Source: CBDBLK01 sp965243145
Lineage (GTDB): Bacteria > Bdellovibrionota > Bacteriovoracia > Bacteriovoracales > Bacteriovoracaceae
Length of the DNA stretch: 64,000 nucleotides
Direction of reading: 5' to 3'
Assembly: GCA_965243145.1 (NCBI GenBank)
Contig: CBDEUB010000002.1
Span: 2,604,001 to 2,668,000, forward strand
Below are positions 40,028 to 50,191 of this stretch, in pieces. A program made the translations under genes and the position numbers. Under the pieces are notes generated by a model. The model was given only the letters and a program-made list of their open reading frames with translations, made no database searches and had not been told where the DNA came from. How positions within the stretch are numbered: the first letter of the stretch is position 1; each line of letters begins with the position of its first letter.

Positions 40028-41107
40028 ATGAGAATTGTTTTGGCCCTAATCTTGTACTTGGGATGCTTTACTCTTAGTGTGGCCGCCAGGGATGTAACAT
40101 TATCAGAGGCCAAGGGTATTGTTAAGCAAATGGCAAATGAGTATCCCGAAGCACTTAAAATAGCATATAACTCCTATCCCAGAAAAGAAGATAGAGATTT
40201 AAAAAATCACTCCCGAACTGAATTTTGGGATCGGGTGATTCAAAAATTGCGTTCGATTGATCCTGGGTATTGCTATGTTAGAGGAAGAGATGGCCGTCAT
40301 ATGACTGATCTTTTGGGTTATTGCCCTCATCAATACCGTTCTTCTGATTGTAATACTGCAGCTGGAGGGTCATTGTCAGAATTTACAACATTAGATTTTA
40401 TCAGTAGCTCCAGTTCTGGCGGGATTAGAAAGGCCCATTTTTGGTGGGGAAACCCTGGTACATTCGAGAGTAGAAAAGCAAGGCTTGCGGAGATTCGCAA
40501 AAAAGAACCTAACCACCTTCCCCATCCAATATGGAGGGGACATTGTGTATTTCCCCGTCCTGGAGCACCCAACTACGGTTATGTCCCGAATCACCCTGGG
40601 CCTGTTGTAGGAAGCGGCGGTGGTAGTGGTGGTACGGGTAGTGGCAATGGCAGCGGTAACGGTAATAGTAATGGAAATACCGATCCCAACGCAATCAAAG
40701 GGGAGTGTGGCCGTTGGCAGGGGCCATCGGATCAGTCTTGCAATCAGGGAAGGTATCACCGACATCCGGGGCACTCGAAATCCGAATATCGTTGGACTTG
40801 CCGGGATATTCCCCACACCGGCGAAATTGGCTGTAGTGAATCCAAAACGGGCGGAGGAGGGGGAAATGAGGAGGCCCAATGTCCCTTCCCCTTTCCTCAT
40901 TACAAAAAAGTTGGTGGAAGTTGTCTCCCTTCCTGTGGGGTCTCCAAAAATATCTATTGCGCCAAAAATGATTGCTCGGGATTGGTGATCGCCAGCGGCC
41001 CCCCTTGCACCAATGCCGGCAACAGGAAGGCCATGGATTTAAAAACCTATCCATCCCCCAAACAATCCCCCTGTTGTTTGCTCAGACTGAATGATGGCAG
41101 TCGCTAG
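40028..41107 (+). CDS. modular secreted Cys-rich protein, architecture B-C-D1 (array gene 6)
   Basis: The 359-residue product is preceded by AAGGATGGGAAA and starts at the second ATG (40028); the ATG 18 bases upstream lacks a ribosome site. The signal peptide is slightly shorter than in its relatives (MRIVLALILYLGCFTLSVAA). Module B (RDVTLSEAKGIVKQMANEYPEALKIAYNSYP) is the closest relative of that in the nine identical genes. C and D1 modules follow, ending CCLLRLNDGSR. The B part differs from the tandem genes at several positions (YVRGRDGRHMTDLL versus YIRSRDGLHRTDLL). Confidence 0.75.
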   Translation: MRIVLALILYLGCFTLSVAARDVTLSEAKGIVKQMANEYPEALKIAYNSYPRKEDRDLKNHSRTEFWDRVIQKLRSIDPGYCYVRGRDGRHMTDLLGYCPHQYRSSDCNTAAGGSLSEFTTLDFISSSSSGGIRKAHFWWGNPGTFESRKARLAEIRKKEPNHLPHPIWRGHCVFPRPGAPNYGYVPNHPGPVVGSGGGSGGTGSGNGSGNGNSNGNTDPNAIKGECGRWQGPSDQSCNQGRYHRHPGHSKSEYRWTCRDIPHTGEIGCSESKTGGGGGNEEAQCPFPFPHYKKVGGSCLPSCGVSKNIYCAKNDCSGLVIASGPPCTNAGNRKAMDLKTYPSPKQSPCCLLRLNDGSR

Positions 41108-41154
41108 GTGAAGAAAATTGGTAAAATAATTTTTCAATGAATAAGGATGGAAAA

Positions 41155-42192
41155 ATGAGAATTGTTTTGGCCCTATCTTGGACAATCTTATATCTGGAGT
41201 TCCTTCCCTTTAGTGTATTTGCCGTTGAAGGGGTGTCGGACGCTAAAAAGATCGCTGAAGATATGGCCAAGCAACACGCCAGCGCTTTGCGAGTGGCGTA
41301 CAACGGTGGTCTTCCAGGTGGAGTTACGACTAACAAGCATACGGAATTTTGGGATAGAGTGATTCAAAAATTGCACTCCCTGAACGATGGATTTGGGTAT
41401 ATTGGCCACATTAAAAGCGATGGTAAGCTTAATGTAAGACTTGCTGATTTGTTGTGCTACATCCCAGATACTCAACACCGTCCATCTCAAGGCAACCCGA
41501 CGGGGAATACGGAGGAATTTTTCCAAGTGGACTTTATTGGGGGCGGGCCAGATAAACACCTTCGGTGGTCGCATGGCTCGATGGAAGAGAGGAGAAGGCT
41601 TAAGGATAATGAGGGTAAGGTAGGCCGTTGCGTTTTCCCCCGTCCTGGAGCACCAAACTACGGTTATGTCCCGAATCACCCTGGGCCTGTTGTGGGAAGC
41701 GGTGGTGGTAGTGGTGGTACGGGTAGTGGCAATGGCAACGGTAACGGTAATAGTAATGGAAATACCGATCCCAACGCAATTAAAGGTGAGTGTGGCCGCT
41801 GGCAGGGGCCATCGGATCAGTCTTGCAATCAGGGAAGGTATCACCGCCATCCGGGACACACAAATAGCGAGTACCGCTGGACATGCCGGGATATTCCCCA
41901 CGCCGGCGAAACTGGCTGTAGTGAATCCAAAACGGGCGGAGGAGGGGGAAATGAGGAGGCCCAATGTCCCTCCCCTTTTCCTCATTACAAAAAAGTTGGT
42001 GGAAGTTGTCTCCCCTCCTGTGGGGTCTCCAAAAATATCTATTGCGCCAAAAATGATTGTTCGGGATTGGTGATCGCCAGCGGCCCCCCTTGCACCAATG
42101 CCGGCAACAGGAAGGCCATGGATTTAAAAACCTATCCATCCCCCAAACAATCCCCCTGTTGTTTGCTCAGACTGAATGATGGCAGTCGCTAG
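41155..42192 (+). CDS. modular secreted Cys-rich protein, architecture B-C-D1 (array gene 7)
   Basis: The 345-residue product starts at ATG 41155 with the signal peptide MRIVLALSWTILYLEFLPFSVFA. Its B module is of the VEGVSDAKKIAEDMAKQHASALRVAYNG type, but from base 41638 onward the gene is identical to the tandem copies (period 1136). It therefore shares its 3' half, including linker, C and D1 modules and the intergenic spacer, with the nine identical genes. This gene marks the left edge of the tandem repeat. Confidence 0.75.
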   Translation: MRIVLALSWTILYLEFLPFSVFAVEGVSDAKKIAEDMAKQHASALRVAYNGGLPGGVTTNKHTEFWDRVIQKLHSLNDGFGYIGHIKSDGKLNVRLADLLCYIPDTQHRPSQGNPTGNTEEFFQVDFIGGGPDKHLRWSHGSMEERRRLKDNEGKVGRCVFPRPGAPNYGYVPNHPGPVVGSGGGSGGTGSGNGNGNGNSNGNTDPNAIKGECGRWQGPSDQSCNQGRYHRHPGHTNSEYRWTCRDIPHAGETGCSESKTGGGGGNEEAQCPSPFPHYKKVGGSCLPSCGVSKNIYCAKNDCSGLVIASGPPCTNAGNRKAMDLKTYPSPKQSPCCLLRLNDGSR

Positions 42193-42239
42193 GTGAAGAA
42201 AATTGGTAAAATAATTTTTCAATGAATAAGGATGGAAAA

Positions 42240-43328
42240 ATGAGAATTGTTTTGGCCCTATCTTGGACAATCTTGTACTTGGGATGCTTTGCCCTTAGTG
42301 TGGCCGCCAGGGATGTAACATTATCAGAGGCCAAAGGTATTGCTAAGCAAATAGCGAATGAATATCCCGAAGCAGTTAAATTAGCATATAACTCCTATCC
42401 CAGAAAAGAAGATAGAGATTTAAAAAATCACTCCCGAACTGAATTTTGGGATCGGGTGATTCAAAAATTGCATTCGATTGATCCTGGGTATTGCTATATT
42501 AGATCAAGGGATGGGCTTCATAGGACTGATCTTTTGGGTTATTGCCCTCATCAATACCGTTCTTCTGATTGTAATACTGCAGCTGGAGGGTCATTGGCAG
42601 AATTTACAATATTAGATTTTATCAGTAGCTCCAGTTCTGGCGGGATTAGAAAGGCCCATTTTTGGTGGGGAAAACCTAGTATATTCGAGAAAAGAAAAGA
42701 AAGGGTTGCGGAGATTCGAAAAAAAGACCCTAACCACCTTCCCCATCCAATAGGGAGGGGACATTGTGTATTTCCCCGTCCTGGAGCACCAAACTACGGT
42801 TATGTCCCGAATCACCCTGGGCCTGTTGTGGGAAGCGGTGGTGGTAGTGGTGGTACGGGTAGTGGCAATGGCAACGGTAACGGTAATAGTAATGGAAATA
42901 CCGATCCCAACGCAATTAAAGGTGAGTGTGGCCGCTGGCAGGGGCCATCGGATCAGTCTTGCAATCAGGGAAGGTATCACCGCCATCCGGGACACACAAA
43001 TAGCGAGTACCGCTGGACATGCCGGGATATTCCCCACGCCGGCGAAACTGGCTGTAGTGAATCCAAAACGGGCGGAGGAGGGGGAAATGAGGAGGCCCAA
43101 TGTCCCTCCCCTTTTCCTCATTACAAAAAAGTTGGTGGAAGTTGTCTCCCCTCCTGTGGGGTCTCCAAAAATATCTATTGCGCCAAAAATGATTGTTCGG
43201 GATTGGTGATCGCCAGCGGCCCCCCTTGCACCAATGCCGGCAACAGGAAGGCCATGGATTTAAAAACCTATCCATCCCCCAAACAATCCCCCTGTTGTTT
43301 GCTCAGACTGAATGATGGCAGTCGCTAG
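42240..43328 (+). CDS. tandem identical secreted Cys-rich protein, copy 1 of 9 (array gene 8)
   Basis: The 362-residue product is described once here for all nine identical copies. The start is the second in-frame ATG, preceded by AAGGATGG. Layout: signal peptide 1-22 (MRIVLALSWTILYLGCFALSVAA), module B about 26-190 (LSEAKGIAKQIANEYPEAVKLAYNSYP, EFWDRVIQKLHSIDPGYCY, CPHQYRSSDCN, CVFPRPGAPNYGY), a Gly/Ser/Asn linker 195-222, module C 227-274 (ECGRWQGPSDQSCNQG...YRWTCRDIPHAGETGCSE), a Gly spacer, and module D1 285-356 (CLPSCGVSKNIYCAKNDCSG...PCCLL). About 18 cysteines are even in spacing, suggesting disulfides. I see no catalytic motif. Function is unknown; an exported binding or effector protein made in large amounts is one possibility. 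Confidence 0.8.
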   Translation: MRIVLALSWTILYLGCFALSVAARDVTLSEAKGIAKQIANEYPEAVKLAYNSYPRKEDRDLKNHSRTEFWDRVIQKLHSIDPGYCYIRSRDGLHRTDLLGYCPHQYRSSDCNTAAGGSLAEFTILDFISSSSSGGIRKAHFWWGKPSIFEKRKERVAEIRKKDPNHLPHPIGRGHCVFPRPGAPNYGYVPNHPGPVVGSGGGSGGTGSGNGNGNGNSNGNTDPNAIKGECGRWQGPSDQSCNQGRYHRHPGHTNSEYRWTCRDIPHAGETGCSESKTGGGGGNEEAQCPSPFPHYKKVGGSCLPSCGVSKNIYCAKNDCSGLVIASGPPCTNAGNRKAMDLKTYPSPKQSPCCLLRLNDGSR

Positions 43329-43375
43329 GTGAAGAAAATTGGTAAAATAATTTTTCAATGAATAAGGATGGAAAA

Positions 43376-44464
43376 ATGAGAATTGTTTTGGCCCTATCTT
43401 GGACAATCTTGTACTTGGGATGCTTTGCCCTTAGTGTGGCCGCCAGGGATGTAACATTATCAGAGGCCAAAGGTATTGCTAAGCAAATAGCGAATGAATA
43501 TCCCGAAGCAGTTAAATTAGCATATAACTCCTATCCCAGAAAAGAAGATAGAGATTTAAAAAATCACTCCCGAACTGAATTTTGGGATCGGGTGATTCAA
43601 AAATTGCATTCGATTGATCCTGGGTATTGCTATATTAGATCAAGGGATGGGCTTCATAGGACTGATCTTTTGGGTTATTGCCCTCATCAATACCGTTCTT
43701 CTGATTGTAATACTGCAGCTGGAGGGTCATTGGCAGAATTTACAATATTAGATTTTATCAGTAGCTCCAGTTCTGGCGGGATTAGAAAGGCCCATTTTTG
43801 GTGGGGAAAACCTAGTATATTCGAGAAAAGAAAAGAAAGGGTTGCGGAGATTCGAAAAAAAGACCCTAACCACCTTCCCCATCCAATAGGGAGGGGACAT
43901 TGTGTATTTCCCCGTCCTGGAGCACCAAACTACGGTTATGTCCCGAATCACCCTGGGCCTGTTGTGGGAAGCGGTGGTGGTAGTGGTGGTACGGGTAGTG
44001 GCAATGGCAACGGTAACGGTAATAGTAATGGAAATACCGATCCCAACGCAATTAAAGGTGAGTGTGGCCGCTGGCAGGGGCCATCGGATCAGTCTTGCAA
44101 TCAGGGAAGGTATCACCGCCATCCGGGACACACAAATAGCGAGTACCGCTGGACATGCCGGGATATTCCCCACGCCGGCGAAACTGGCTGTAGTGAATCC
44201 AAAACGGGCGGAGGAGGGGGAAATGAGGAGGCCCAATGTCCCTCCCCTTTTCCTCATTACAAAAAAGTTGGTGGAAGTTGTCTCCCCTCCTGTGGGGTCT
44301 CCAAAAATATCTATTGCGCCAAAAATGATTGTTCGGGATTGGTGATCGCCAGCGGCCCCCCTTGCACCAATGCCGGCAACAGGAAGGCCATGGATTTAAA
44401 AACCTATCCATCCCCCAAACAATCCCCCTGTTGTTTGCTCAGACTGAATGATGGCAGTCGCTAG
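43376..44464 (+). CDS. tandem identical secreted Cys-rich protein, copy 2 of 9 (array gene 9)
   Basis: Same 362-residue product as array gene 8, exactly 1136 bases downstream. The 47-base spacer before it contains the full ribosome site AAGGATGG, so each copy can be translated independently. No separate promoter or terminator is evident in the spacer; one long polycistronic transcript across the copies is plausible. Confidence 0.8.
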   Translation: MRIVLALSWTILYLGCFALSVAARDVTLSEAKGIAKQIANEYPEAVKLAYNSYPRKEDRDLKNHSRTEFWDRVIQKLHSIDPGYCYIRSRDGLHRTDLLGYCPHQYRSSDCNTAAGGSLAEFTILDFISSSSSGGIRKAHFWWGKPSIFEKRKERVAEIRKKDPNHLPHPIGRGHCVFPRPGAPNYGYVPNHPGPVVGSGGGSGGTGSGNGNGNGNSNGNTDPNAIKGECGRWQGPSDQSCNQGRYHRHPGHTNSEYRWTCRDIPHAGETGCSESKTGGGGGNEEAQCPSPFPHYKKVGGSCLPSCGVSKNIYCAKNDCSGLVIASGPPCTNAGNRKAMDLKTYPSPKQSPCCLLRLNDGSR

Positions 44465-44511
44465 GTGAAGAAAATTGGTAAAATAATTTTTCAATGAATA
44501 AGGATGGAAAA

Positions 44512-45600
44512 ATGAGAATTGTTTTGGCCCTATCTTGGACAATCTTGTACTTGGGATGCTTTGCCCTTAGTGTGGCCGCCAGGGATGTAACATTATCAGA
44601 GGCCAAAGGTATTGCTAAGCAAATAGCGAATGAATATCCCGAAGCAGTTAAATTAGCATATAACTCCTATCCCAGAAAAGAAGATAGAGATTTAAAAAAT
44701 CACTCCCGAACTGAATTTTGGGATCGGGTGATTCAAAAATTGCATTCGATTGATCCTGGGTATTGCTATATTAGATCAAGGGATGGGCTTCATAGGACTG
44801 ATCTTTTGGGTTATTGCCCTCATCAATACCGTTCTTCTGATTGTAATACTGCAGCTGGAGGGTCATTGGCAGAATTTACAATATTAGATTTTATCAGTAG
44901 CTCCAGTTCTGGCGGGATTAGAAAGGCCCATTTTTGGTGGGGAAAACCTAGTATATTCGAGAAAAGAAAAGAAAGGGTTGCGGAGATTCGAAAAAAAGAC
45001 CCTAACCACCTTCCCCATCCAATAGGGAGGGGACATTGTGTATTTCCCCGTCCTGGAGCACCAAACTACGGTTATGTCCCGAATCACCCTGGGCCTGTTG
45101 TGGGAAGCGGTGGTGGTAGTGGTGGTACGGGTAGTGGCAATGGCAACGGTAACGGTAATAGTAATGGAAATACCGATCCCAACGCAATTAAAGGTGAGTG
45201 TGGCCGCTGGCAGGGGCCATCGGATCAGTCTTGCAATCAGGGAAGGTATCACCGCCATCCGGGACACACAAATAGCGAGTACCGCTGGACATGCCGGGAT
45301 ATTCCCCACGCCGGCGAAACTGGCTGTAGTGAATCCAAAACGGGCGGAGGAGGGGGAAATGAGGAGGCCCAATGTCCCTCCCCTTTTCCTCATTACAAAA
45401 AAGTTGGTGGAAGTTGTCTCCCCTCCTGTGGGGTCTCCAAAAATATCTATTGCGCCAAAAATGATTGTTCGGGATTGGTGATCGCCAGCGGCCCCCCTTG
45501 CACCAATGCCGGCAACAGGAAGGCCATGGATTTAAAAACCTATCCATCCCCCAAACAATCCCCCTGTTGTTTGCTCAGACTGAATGATGGCAGTCGCTAG
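44512..45600 (+). CDS. tandem identical secreted Cys-rich protein, copy 3 of 9 (array gene 10)
   Basis: Translation identical to array gene 8; both strands read the same as in the neighbouring units, so no silent divergence was noticed. Confidence 0.8.
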   Translation: MRIVLALSWTILYLGCFALSVAARDVTLSEAKGIAKQIANEYPEAVKLAYNSYPRKEDRDLKNHSRTEFWDRVIQKLHSIDPGYCYIRSRDGLHRTDLLGYCPHQYRSSDCNTAAGGSLAEFTILDFISSSSSGGIRKAHFWWGKPSIFEKRKERVAEIRKKDPNHLPHPIGRGHCVFPRPGAPNYGYVPNHPGPVVGSGGGSGGTGSGNGNGNGNSNGNTDPNAIKGECGRWQGPSDQSCNQGRYHRHPGHTNSEYRWTCRDIPHAGETGCSESKTGGGGGNEEAQCPSPFPHYKKVGGSCLPSCGVSKNIYCAKNDCSGLVIASGPPCTNAGNRKAMDLKTYPSPKQSPCCLLRLNDGSR

Positions 45601-45647
45601 GTGAAGAAAATTGGTAAAATAATTTTTCAATGAATAAGGATGGAAAA

Positions 45648-46736
45648 ATGAGAATTGTTTTGGCCCTATCTTGGACAATCTTGTACTTGGGATGCTTTGC
45701 CCTTAGTGTGGCCGCCAGGGATGTAACATTATCAGAGGCCAAAGGTATTGCTAAGCAAATAGCGAATGAATATCCCGAAGCAGTTAAATTAGCATATAAC
45801 TCCTATCCCAGAAAAGAAGATAGAGATTTAAAAAATCACTCCCGAACTGAATTTTGGGATCGGGTGATTCAAAAATTGCATTCGATTGATCCTGGGTATT
45901 GCTATATTAGATCAAGGGATGGGCTTCATAGGACTGATCTTTTGGGTTATTGCCCTCATCAATACCGTTCTTCTGATTGTAATACTGCAGCTGGAGGGTC
46001 ATTGGCAGAATTTACAATATTAGATTTTATCAGTAGCTCCAGTTCTGGCGGGATTAGAAAGGCCCATTTTTGGTGGGGAAAACCTAGTATATTCGAGAAA
46101 AGAAAAGAAAGGGTTGCGGAGATTCGAAAAAAAGACCCTAACCACCTTCCCCATCCAATAGGGAGGGGACATTGTGTATTTCCCCGTCCTGGAGCACCAA
46201 ACTACGGTTATGTCCCGAATCACCCTGGGCCTGTTGTGGGAAGCGGTGGTGGTAGTGGTGGTACGGGTAGTGGCAATGGCAACGGTAACGGTAATAGTAA
46301 TGGAAATACCGATCCCAACGCAATTAAAGGTGAGTGTGGCCGCTGGCAGGGGCCATCGGATCAGTCTTGCAATCAGGGAAGGTATCACCGCCATCCGGGA
46401 CACACAAATAGCGAGTACCGCTGGACATGCCGGGATATTCCCCACGCCGGCGAAACTGGCTGTAGTGAATCCAAAACGGGCGGAGGAGGGGGAAATGAGG
46501 AGGCCCAATGTCCCTCCCCTTTTCCTCATTACAAAAAAGTTGGTGGAAGTTGTCTCCCCTCCTGTGGGGTCTCCAAAAATATCTATTGCGCCAAAAATGA
46601 TTGTTCGGGATTGGTGATCGCCAGCGGCCCCCCTTGCACCAATGCCGGCAACAGGAAGGCCATGGATTTAAAAACCTATCCATCCCCCAAACAATCCCCC
46701 TGTTGTTTGCTCAGACTGAATGATGGCAGTCGCTAG
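45648..46736 (+). CDS. tandem identical secreted Cys-rich protein, copy 4 of 9 (array gene 11)
   Basis: Translation identical to array gene 8, with the signal peptide, B, C and D1 modules all intact. Confidence 0.8.
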   Translation: MRIVLALSWTILYLGCFALSVAARDVTLSEAKGIAKQIANEYPEAVKLAYNSYPRKEDRDLKNHSRTEFWDRVIQKLHSIDPGYCYIRSRDGLHRTDLLGYCPHQYRSSDCNTAAGGSLAEFTILDFISSSSSGGIRKAHFWWGKPSIFEKRKERVAEIRKKDPNHLPHPIGRGHCVFPRPGAPNYGYVPNHPGPVVGSGGGSGGTGSGNGNGNGNSNGNTDPNAIKGECGRWQGPSDQSCNQGRYHRHPGHTNSEYRWTCRDIPHAGETGCSESKTGGGGGNEEAQCPSPFPHYKKVGGSCLPSCGVSKNIYCAKNDCSGLVIASGPPCTNAGNRKAMDLKTYPSPKQSPCCLLRLNDGSR

Positions 46737-46783
46737 GTGAAGAAAATTGGTAAAATAATTTTTCAATGAATAAGGATGGAAAA

Positions 46784-47872
46784 ATGAGAATTGTTTTGGC
46801 CCTATCTTGGACAATCTTGTACTTGGGATGCTTTGCCCTTAGTGTGGCCGCCAGGGATGTAACATTATCAGAGGCCAAAGGTATTGCTAAGCAAATAGCG
46901 AATGAATATCCCGAAGCAGTTAAATTAGCATATAACTCCTATCCCAGAAAAGAAGATAGAGATTTAAAAAATCACTCCCGAACTGAATTTTGGGATCGGG
47001 TGATTCAAAAATTGCATTCGATTGATCCTGGGTATTGCTATATTAGATCAAGGGATGGGCTTCATAGGACTGATCTTTTGGGTTATTGCCCTCATCAATA
47101 CCGTTCTTCTGATTGTAATACTGCAGCTGGAGGGTCATTGGCAGAATTTACAATATTAGATTTTATCAGTAGCTCCAGTTCTGGCGGGATTAGAAAGGCC
47201 CATTTTTGGTGGGGAAAACCTAGTATATTCGAGAAAAGAAAAGAAAGGGTTGCGGAGATTCGAAAAAAAGACCCTAACCACCTTCCCCATCCAATAGGGA
47301 GGGGACATTGTGTATTTCCCCGTCCTGGAGCACCAAACTACGGTTATGTCCCGAATCACCCTGGGCCTGTTGTGGGAAGCGGTGGTGGTAGTGGTGGTAC
47401 GGGTAGTGGCAATGGCAACGGTAACGGTAATAGTAATGGAAATACCGATCCCAACGCAATTAAAGGTGAGTGTGGCCGCTGGCAGGGGCCATCGGATCAG
47501 TCTTGCAATCAGGGAAGGTATCACCGCCATCCGGGACACACAAATAGCGAGTACCGCTGGACATGCCGGGATATTCCCCACGCCGGCGAAACTGGCTGTA
47601 GTGAATCCAAAACGGGCGGAGGAGGGGGAAATGAGGAGGCCCAATGTCCCTCCCCTTTTCCTCATTACAAAAAAGTTGGTGGAAGTTGTCTCCCCTCCTG
47701 TGGGGTCTCCAAAAATATCTATTGCGCCAAAAATGATTGTTCGGGATTGGTGATCGCCAGCGGCCCCCCTTGCACCAATGCCGGCAACAGGAAGGCCATG
47801 GATTTAAAAACCTATCCATCCCCCAAACAATCCCCCTGTTGTTTGCTCAGACTGAATGATGGCAGTCGCTAG
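46784..47872 (+). CDS. tandem identical secreted Cys-rich protein, copy 5 of 9 (array gene 12)
   Basis: Translation identical to array gene 8. This is the middle unit; absence of any unit-specific change here argues for very recent amplification or continuing homogenisation. Confidence 0.8.
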   Translation: MRIVLALSWTILYLGCFALSVAARDVTLSEAKGIAKQIANEYPEAVKLAYNSYPRKEDRDLKNHSRTEFWDRVIQKLHSIDPGYCYIRSRDGLHRTDLLGYCPHQYRSSDCNTAAGGSLAEFTILDFISSSSSGGIRKAHFWWGKPSIFEKRKERVAEIRKKDPNHLPHPIGRGHCVFPRPGAPNYGYVPNHPGPVVGSGGGSGGTGSGNGNGNGNSNGNTDPNAIKGECGRWQGPSDQSCNQGRYHRHPGHTNSEYRWTCRDIPHAGETGCSESKTGGGGGNEEAQCPSPFPHYKKVGGSCLPSCGVSKNIYCAKNDCSGLVIASGPPCTNAGNRKAMDLKTYPSPKQSPCCLLRLNDGSR

Positions 47873-47919
47873 GTGAAGAAAATTGGTAAAATAATTTTTC
47901 AATGAATAAGGATGGAAAA

Positions 47920-49008
47920 ATGAGAATTGTTTTGGCCCTATCTTGGACAATCTTGTACTTGGGATGCTTTGCCCTTAGTGTGGCCGCCAGGGATGTAACA
48001 TTATCAGAGGCCAAAGGTATTGCTAAGCAAATAGCGAATGAATATCCCGAAGCAGTTAAATTAGCATATAACTCCTATCCCAGAAAAGAAGATAGAGATT
48101 TAAAAAATCACTCCCGAACTGAATTTTGGGATCGGGTGATTCAAAAATTGCATTCGATTGATCCTGGGTATTGCTATATTAGATCAAGGGATGGGCTTCA
48201 TAGGACTGATCTTTTGGGTTATTGCCCTCATCAATACCGTTCTTCTGATTGTAATACTGCAGCTGGAGGGTCATTGGCAGAATTTACAATATTAGATTTT
48301 ATCAGTAGCTCCAGTTCTGGCGGGATTAGAAAGGCCCATTTTTGGTGGGGAAAACCTAGTATATTCGAGAAAAGAAAAGAAAGGGTTGCGGAGATTCGAA
48401 AAAAAGACCCTAACCACCTTCCCCATCCAATAGGGAGGGGACATTGTGTATTTCCCCGTCCTGGAGCACCAAACTACGGTTATGTCCCGAATCACCCTGG
48501 GCCTGTTGTGGGAAGCGGTGGTGGTAGTGGTGGTACGGGTAGTGGCAATGGCAACGGTAACGGTAATAGTAATGGAAATACCGATCCCAACGCAATTAAA
48601 GGTGAGTGTGGCCGCTGGCAGGGGCCATCGGATCAGTCTTGCAATCAGGGAAGGTATCACCGCCATCCGGGACACACAAATAGCGAGTACCGCTGGACAT
48701 GCCGGGATATTCCCCACGCCGGCGAAACTGGCTGTAGTGAATCCAAAACGGGCGGAGGAGGGGGAAATGAGGAGGCCCAATGTCCCTCCCCTTTTCCTCA
48801 TTACAAAAAAGTTGGTGGAAGTTGTCTCCCCTCCTGTGGGGTCTCCAAAAATATCTATTGCGCCAAAAATGATTGTTCGGGATTGGTGATCGCCAGCGGC
48901 CCCCCTTGCACCAATGCCGGCAACAGGAAGGCCATGGATTTAAAAACCTATCCATCCCCCAAACAATCCCCCTGTTGTTTGCTCAGACTGAATGATGGCA
49001 GTCGCTAG
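47920..49008 (+). CDS. tandem identical secreted Cys-rich protein, copy 6 of 9 (array gene 13)
   Basis: Translation identical to array gene 8; spacing to both neighbours is the same 1136-base period. Confidence 0.8.
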   Translation: MRIVLALSWTILYLGCFALSVAARDVTLSEAKGIAKQIANEYPEAVKLAYNSYPRKEDRDLKNHSRTEFWDRVIQKLHSIDPGYCYIRSRDGLHRTDLLGYCPHQYRSSDCNTAAGGSLAEFTILDFISSSSSGGIRKAHFWWGKPSIFEKRKERVAEIRKKDPNHLPHPIGRGHCVFPRPGAPNYGYVPNHPGPVVGSGGGSGGTGSGNGNGNGNSNGNTDPNAIKGECGRWQGPSDQSCNQGRYHRHPGHTNSEYRWTCRDIPHAGETGCSESKTGGGGGNEEAQCPSPFPHYKKVGGSCLPSCGVSKNIYCAKNDCSGLVIASGPPCTNAGNRKAMDLKTYPSPKQSPCCLLRLNDGSR

Positions 49009-49055
49009 GTGAAGAAAATTGGTAAAATAATTTTTCAATGAATAAGGATGGAAAA

Positions 49056-50144
49056 ATGAGAATTGTTTTGGCCCTATCTTGGACAATCTTGTACTTGGGA
49101 TGCTTTGCCCTTAGTGTGGCCGCCAGGGATGTAACATTATCAGAGGCCAAAGGTATTGCTAAGCAAATAGCGAATGAATATCCCGAAGCAGTTAAATTAG
49201 CATATAACTCCTATCCCAGAAAAGAAGATAGAGATTTAAAAAATCACTCCCGAACTGAATTTTGGGATCGGGTGATTCAAAAATTGCATTCGATTGATCC
49301 TGGGTATTGCTATATTAGATCAAGGGATGGGCTTCATAGGACTGATCTTTTGGGTTATTGCCCTCATCAATACCGTTCTTCTGATTGTAATACTGCAGCT
49401 GGAGGGTCATTGGCAGAATTTACAATATTAGATTTTATCAGTAGCTCCAGTTCTGGCGGGATTAGAAAGGCCCATTTTTGGTGGGGAAAACCTAGTATAT
49501 TCGAGAAAAGAAAAGAAAGGGTTGCGGAGATTCGAAAAAAAGACCCTAACCACCTTCCCCATCCAATAGGGAGGGGACATTGTGTATTTCCCCGTCCTGG
49601 AGCACCAAACTACGGTTATGTCCCGAATCACCCTGGGCCTGTTGTGGGAAGCGGTGGTGGTAGTGGTGGTACGGGTAGTGGCAATGGCAACGGTAACGGT
49701 AATAGTAATGGAAATACCGATCCCAACGCAATTAAAGGTGAGTGTGGCCGCTGGCAGGGGCCATCGGATCAGTCTTGCAATCAGGGAAGGTATCACCGCC
49801 ATCCGGGACACACAAATAGCGAGTACCGCTGGACATGCCGGGATATTCCCCACGCCGGCGAAACTGGCTGTAGTGAATCCAAAACGGGCGGAGGAGGGGG
49901 AAATGAGGAGGCCCAATGTCCCTCCCCTTTTCCTCATTACAAAAAAGTTGGTGGAAGTTGTCTCCCCTCCTGTGGGGTCTCCAAAAATATCTATTGCGCC
50001 AAAAATGATTGTTCGGGATTGGTGATCGCCAGCGGCCCCCCTTGCACCAATGCCGGCAACAGGAAGGCCATGGATTTAAAAACCTATCCATCCCCCAAAC
50101 AATCCCCCTGTTGTTTGCTCAGACTGAATGATGGCAGTCGCTAG
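49056..50144 (+). CDS. tandem identical secreted Cys-rich protein, copy 7 of 9 (array gene 14)
   Basis: Translation identical to array gene 8; no frameshift or premature stop. Confidence 0.8.
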   Translation: MRIVLALSWTILYLGCFALSVAARDVTLSEAKGIAKQIANEYPEAVKLAYNSYPRKEDRDLKNHSRTEFWDRVIQKLHSIDPGYCYIRSRDGLHRTDLLGYCPHQYRSSDCNTAAGGSLAEFTILDFISSSSSGGIRKAHFWWGKPSIFEKRKERVAEIRKKDPNHLPHPIGRGHCVFPRPGAPNYGYVPNHPGPVVGSGGGSGGTGSGNGNGNGNSNGNTDPNAIKGECGRWQGPSDQSCNQGRYHRHPGHTNSEYRWTCRDIPHAGETGCSESKTGGGGGNEEAQCPSPFPHYKKVGGSCLPSCGVSKNIYCAKNDCSGLVIASGPPCTNAGNRKAMDLKTYPSPKQSPCCLLRLNDGSR

Positions 50145-50191
50145 GTGAAGAAAATTGGTAAAATAATTTTTCAATGAATAAGGATGGAAAA

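Noticed and set aside
42612..43275. Repeated minus-strand frames of 119-169 codons in every tandem unit
   Set aside because: They are mirror frames of the secreted-protein genes with low-complexity Thr/Ile runs, no signal peptide and no ribosome site; they recur only because the unit repeats.
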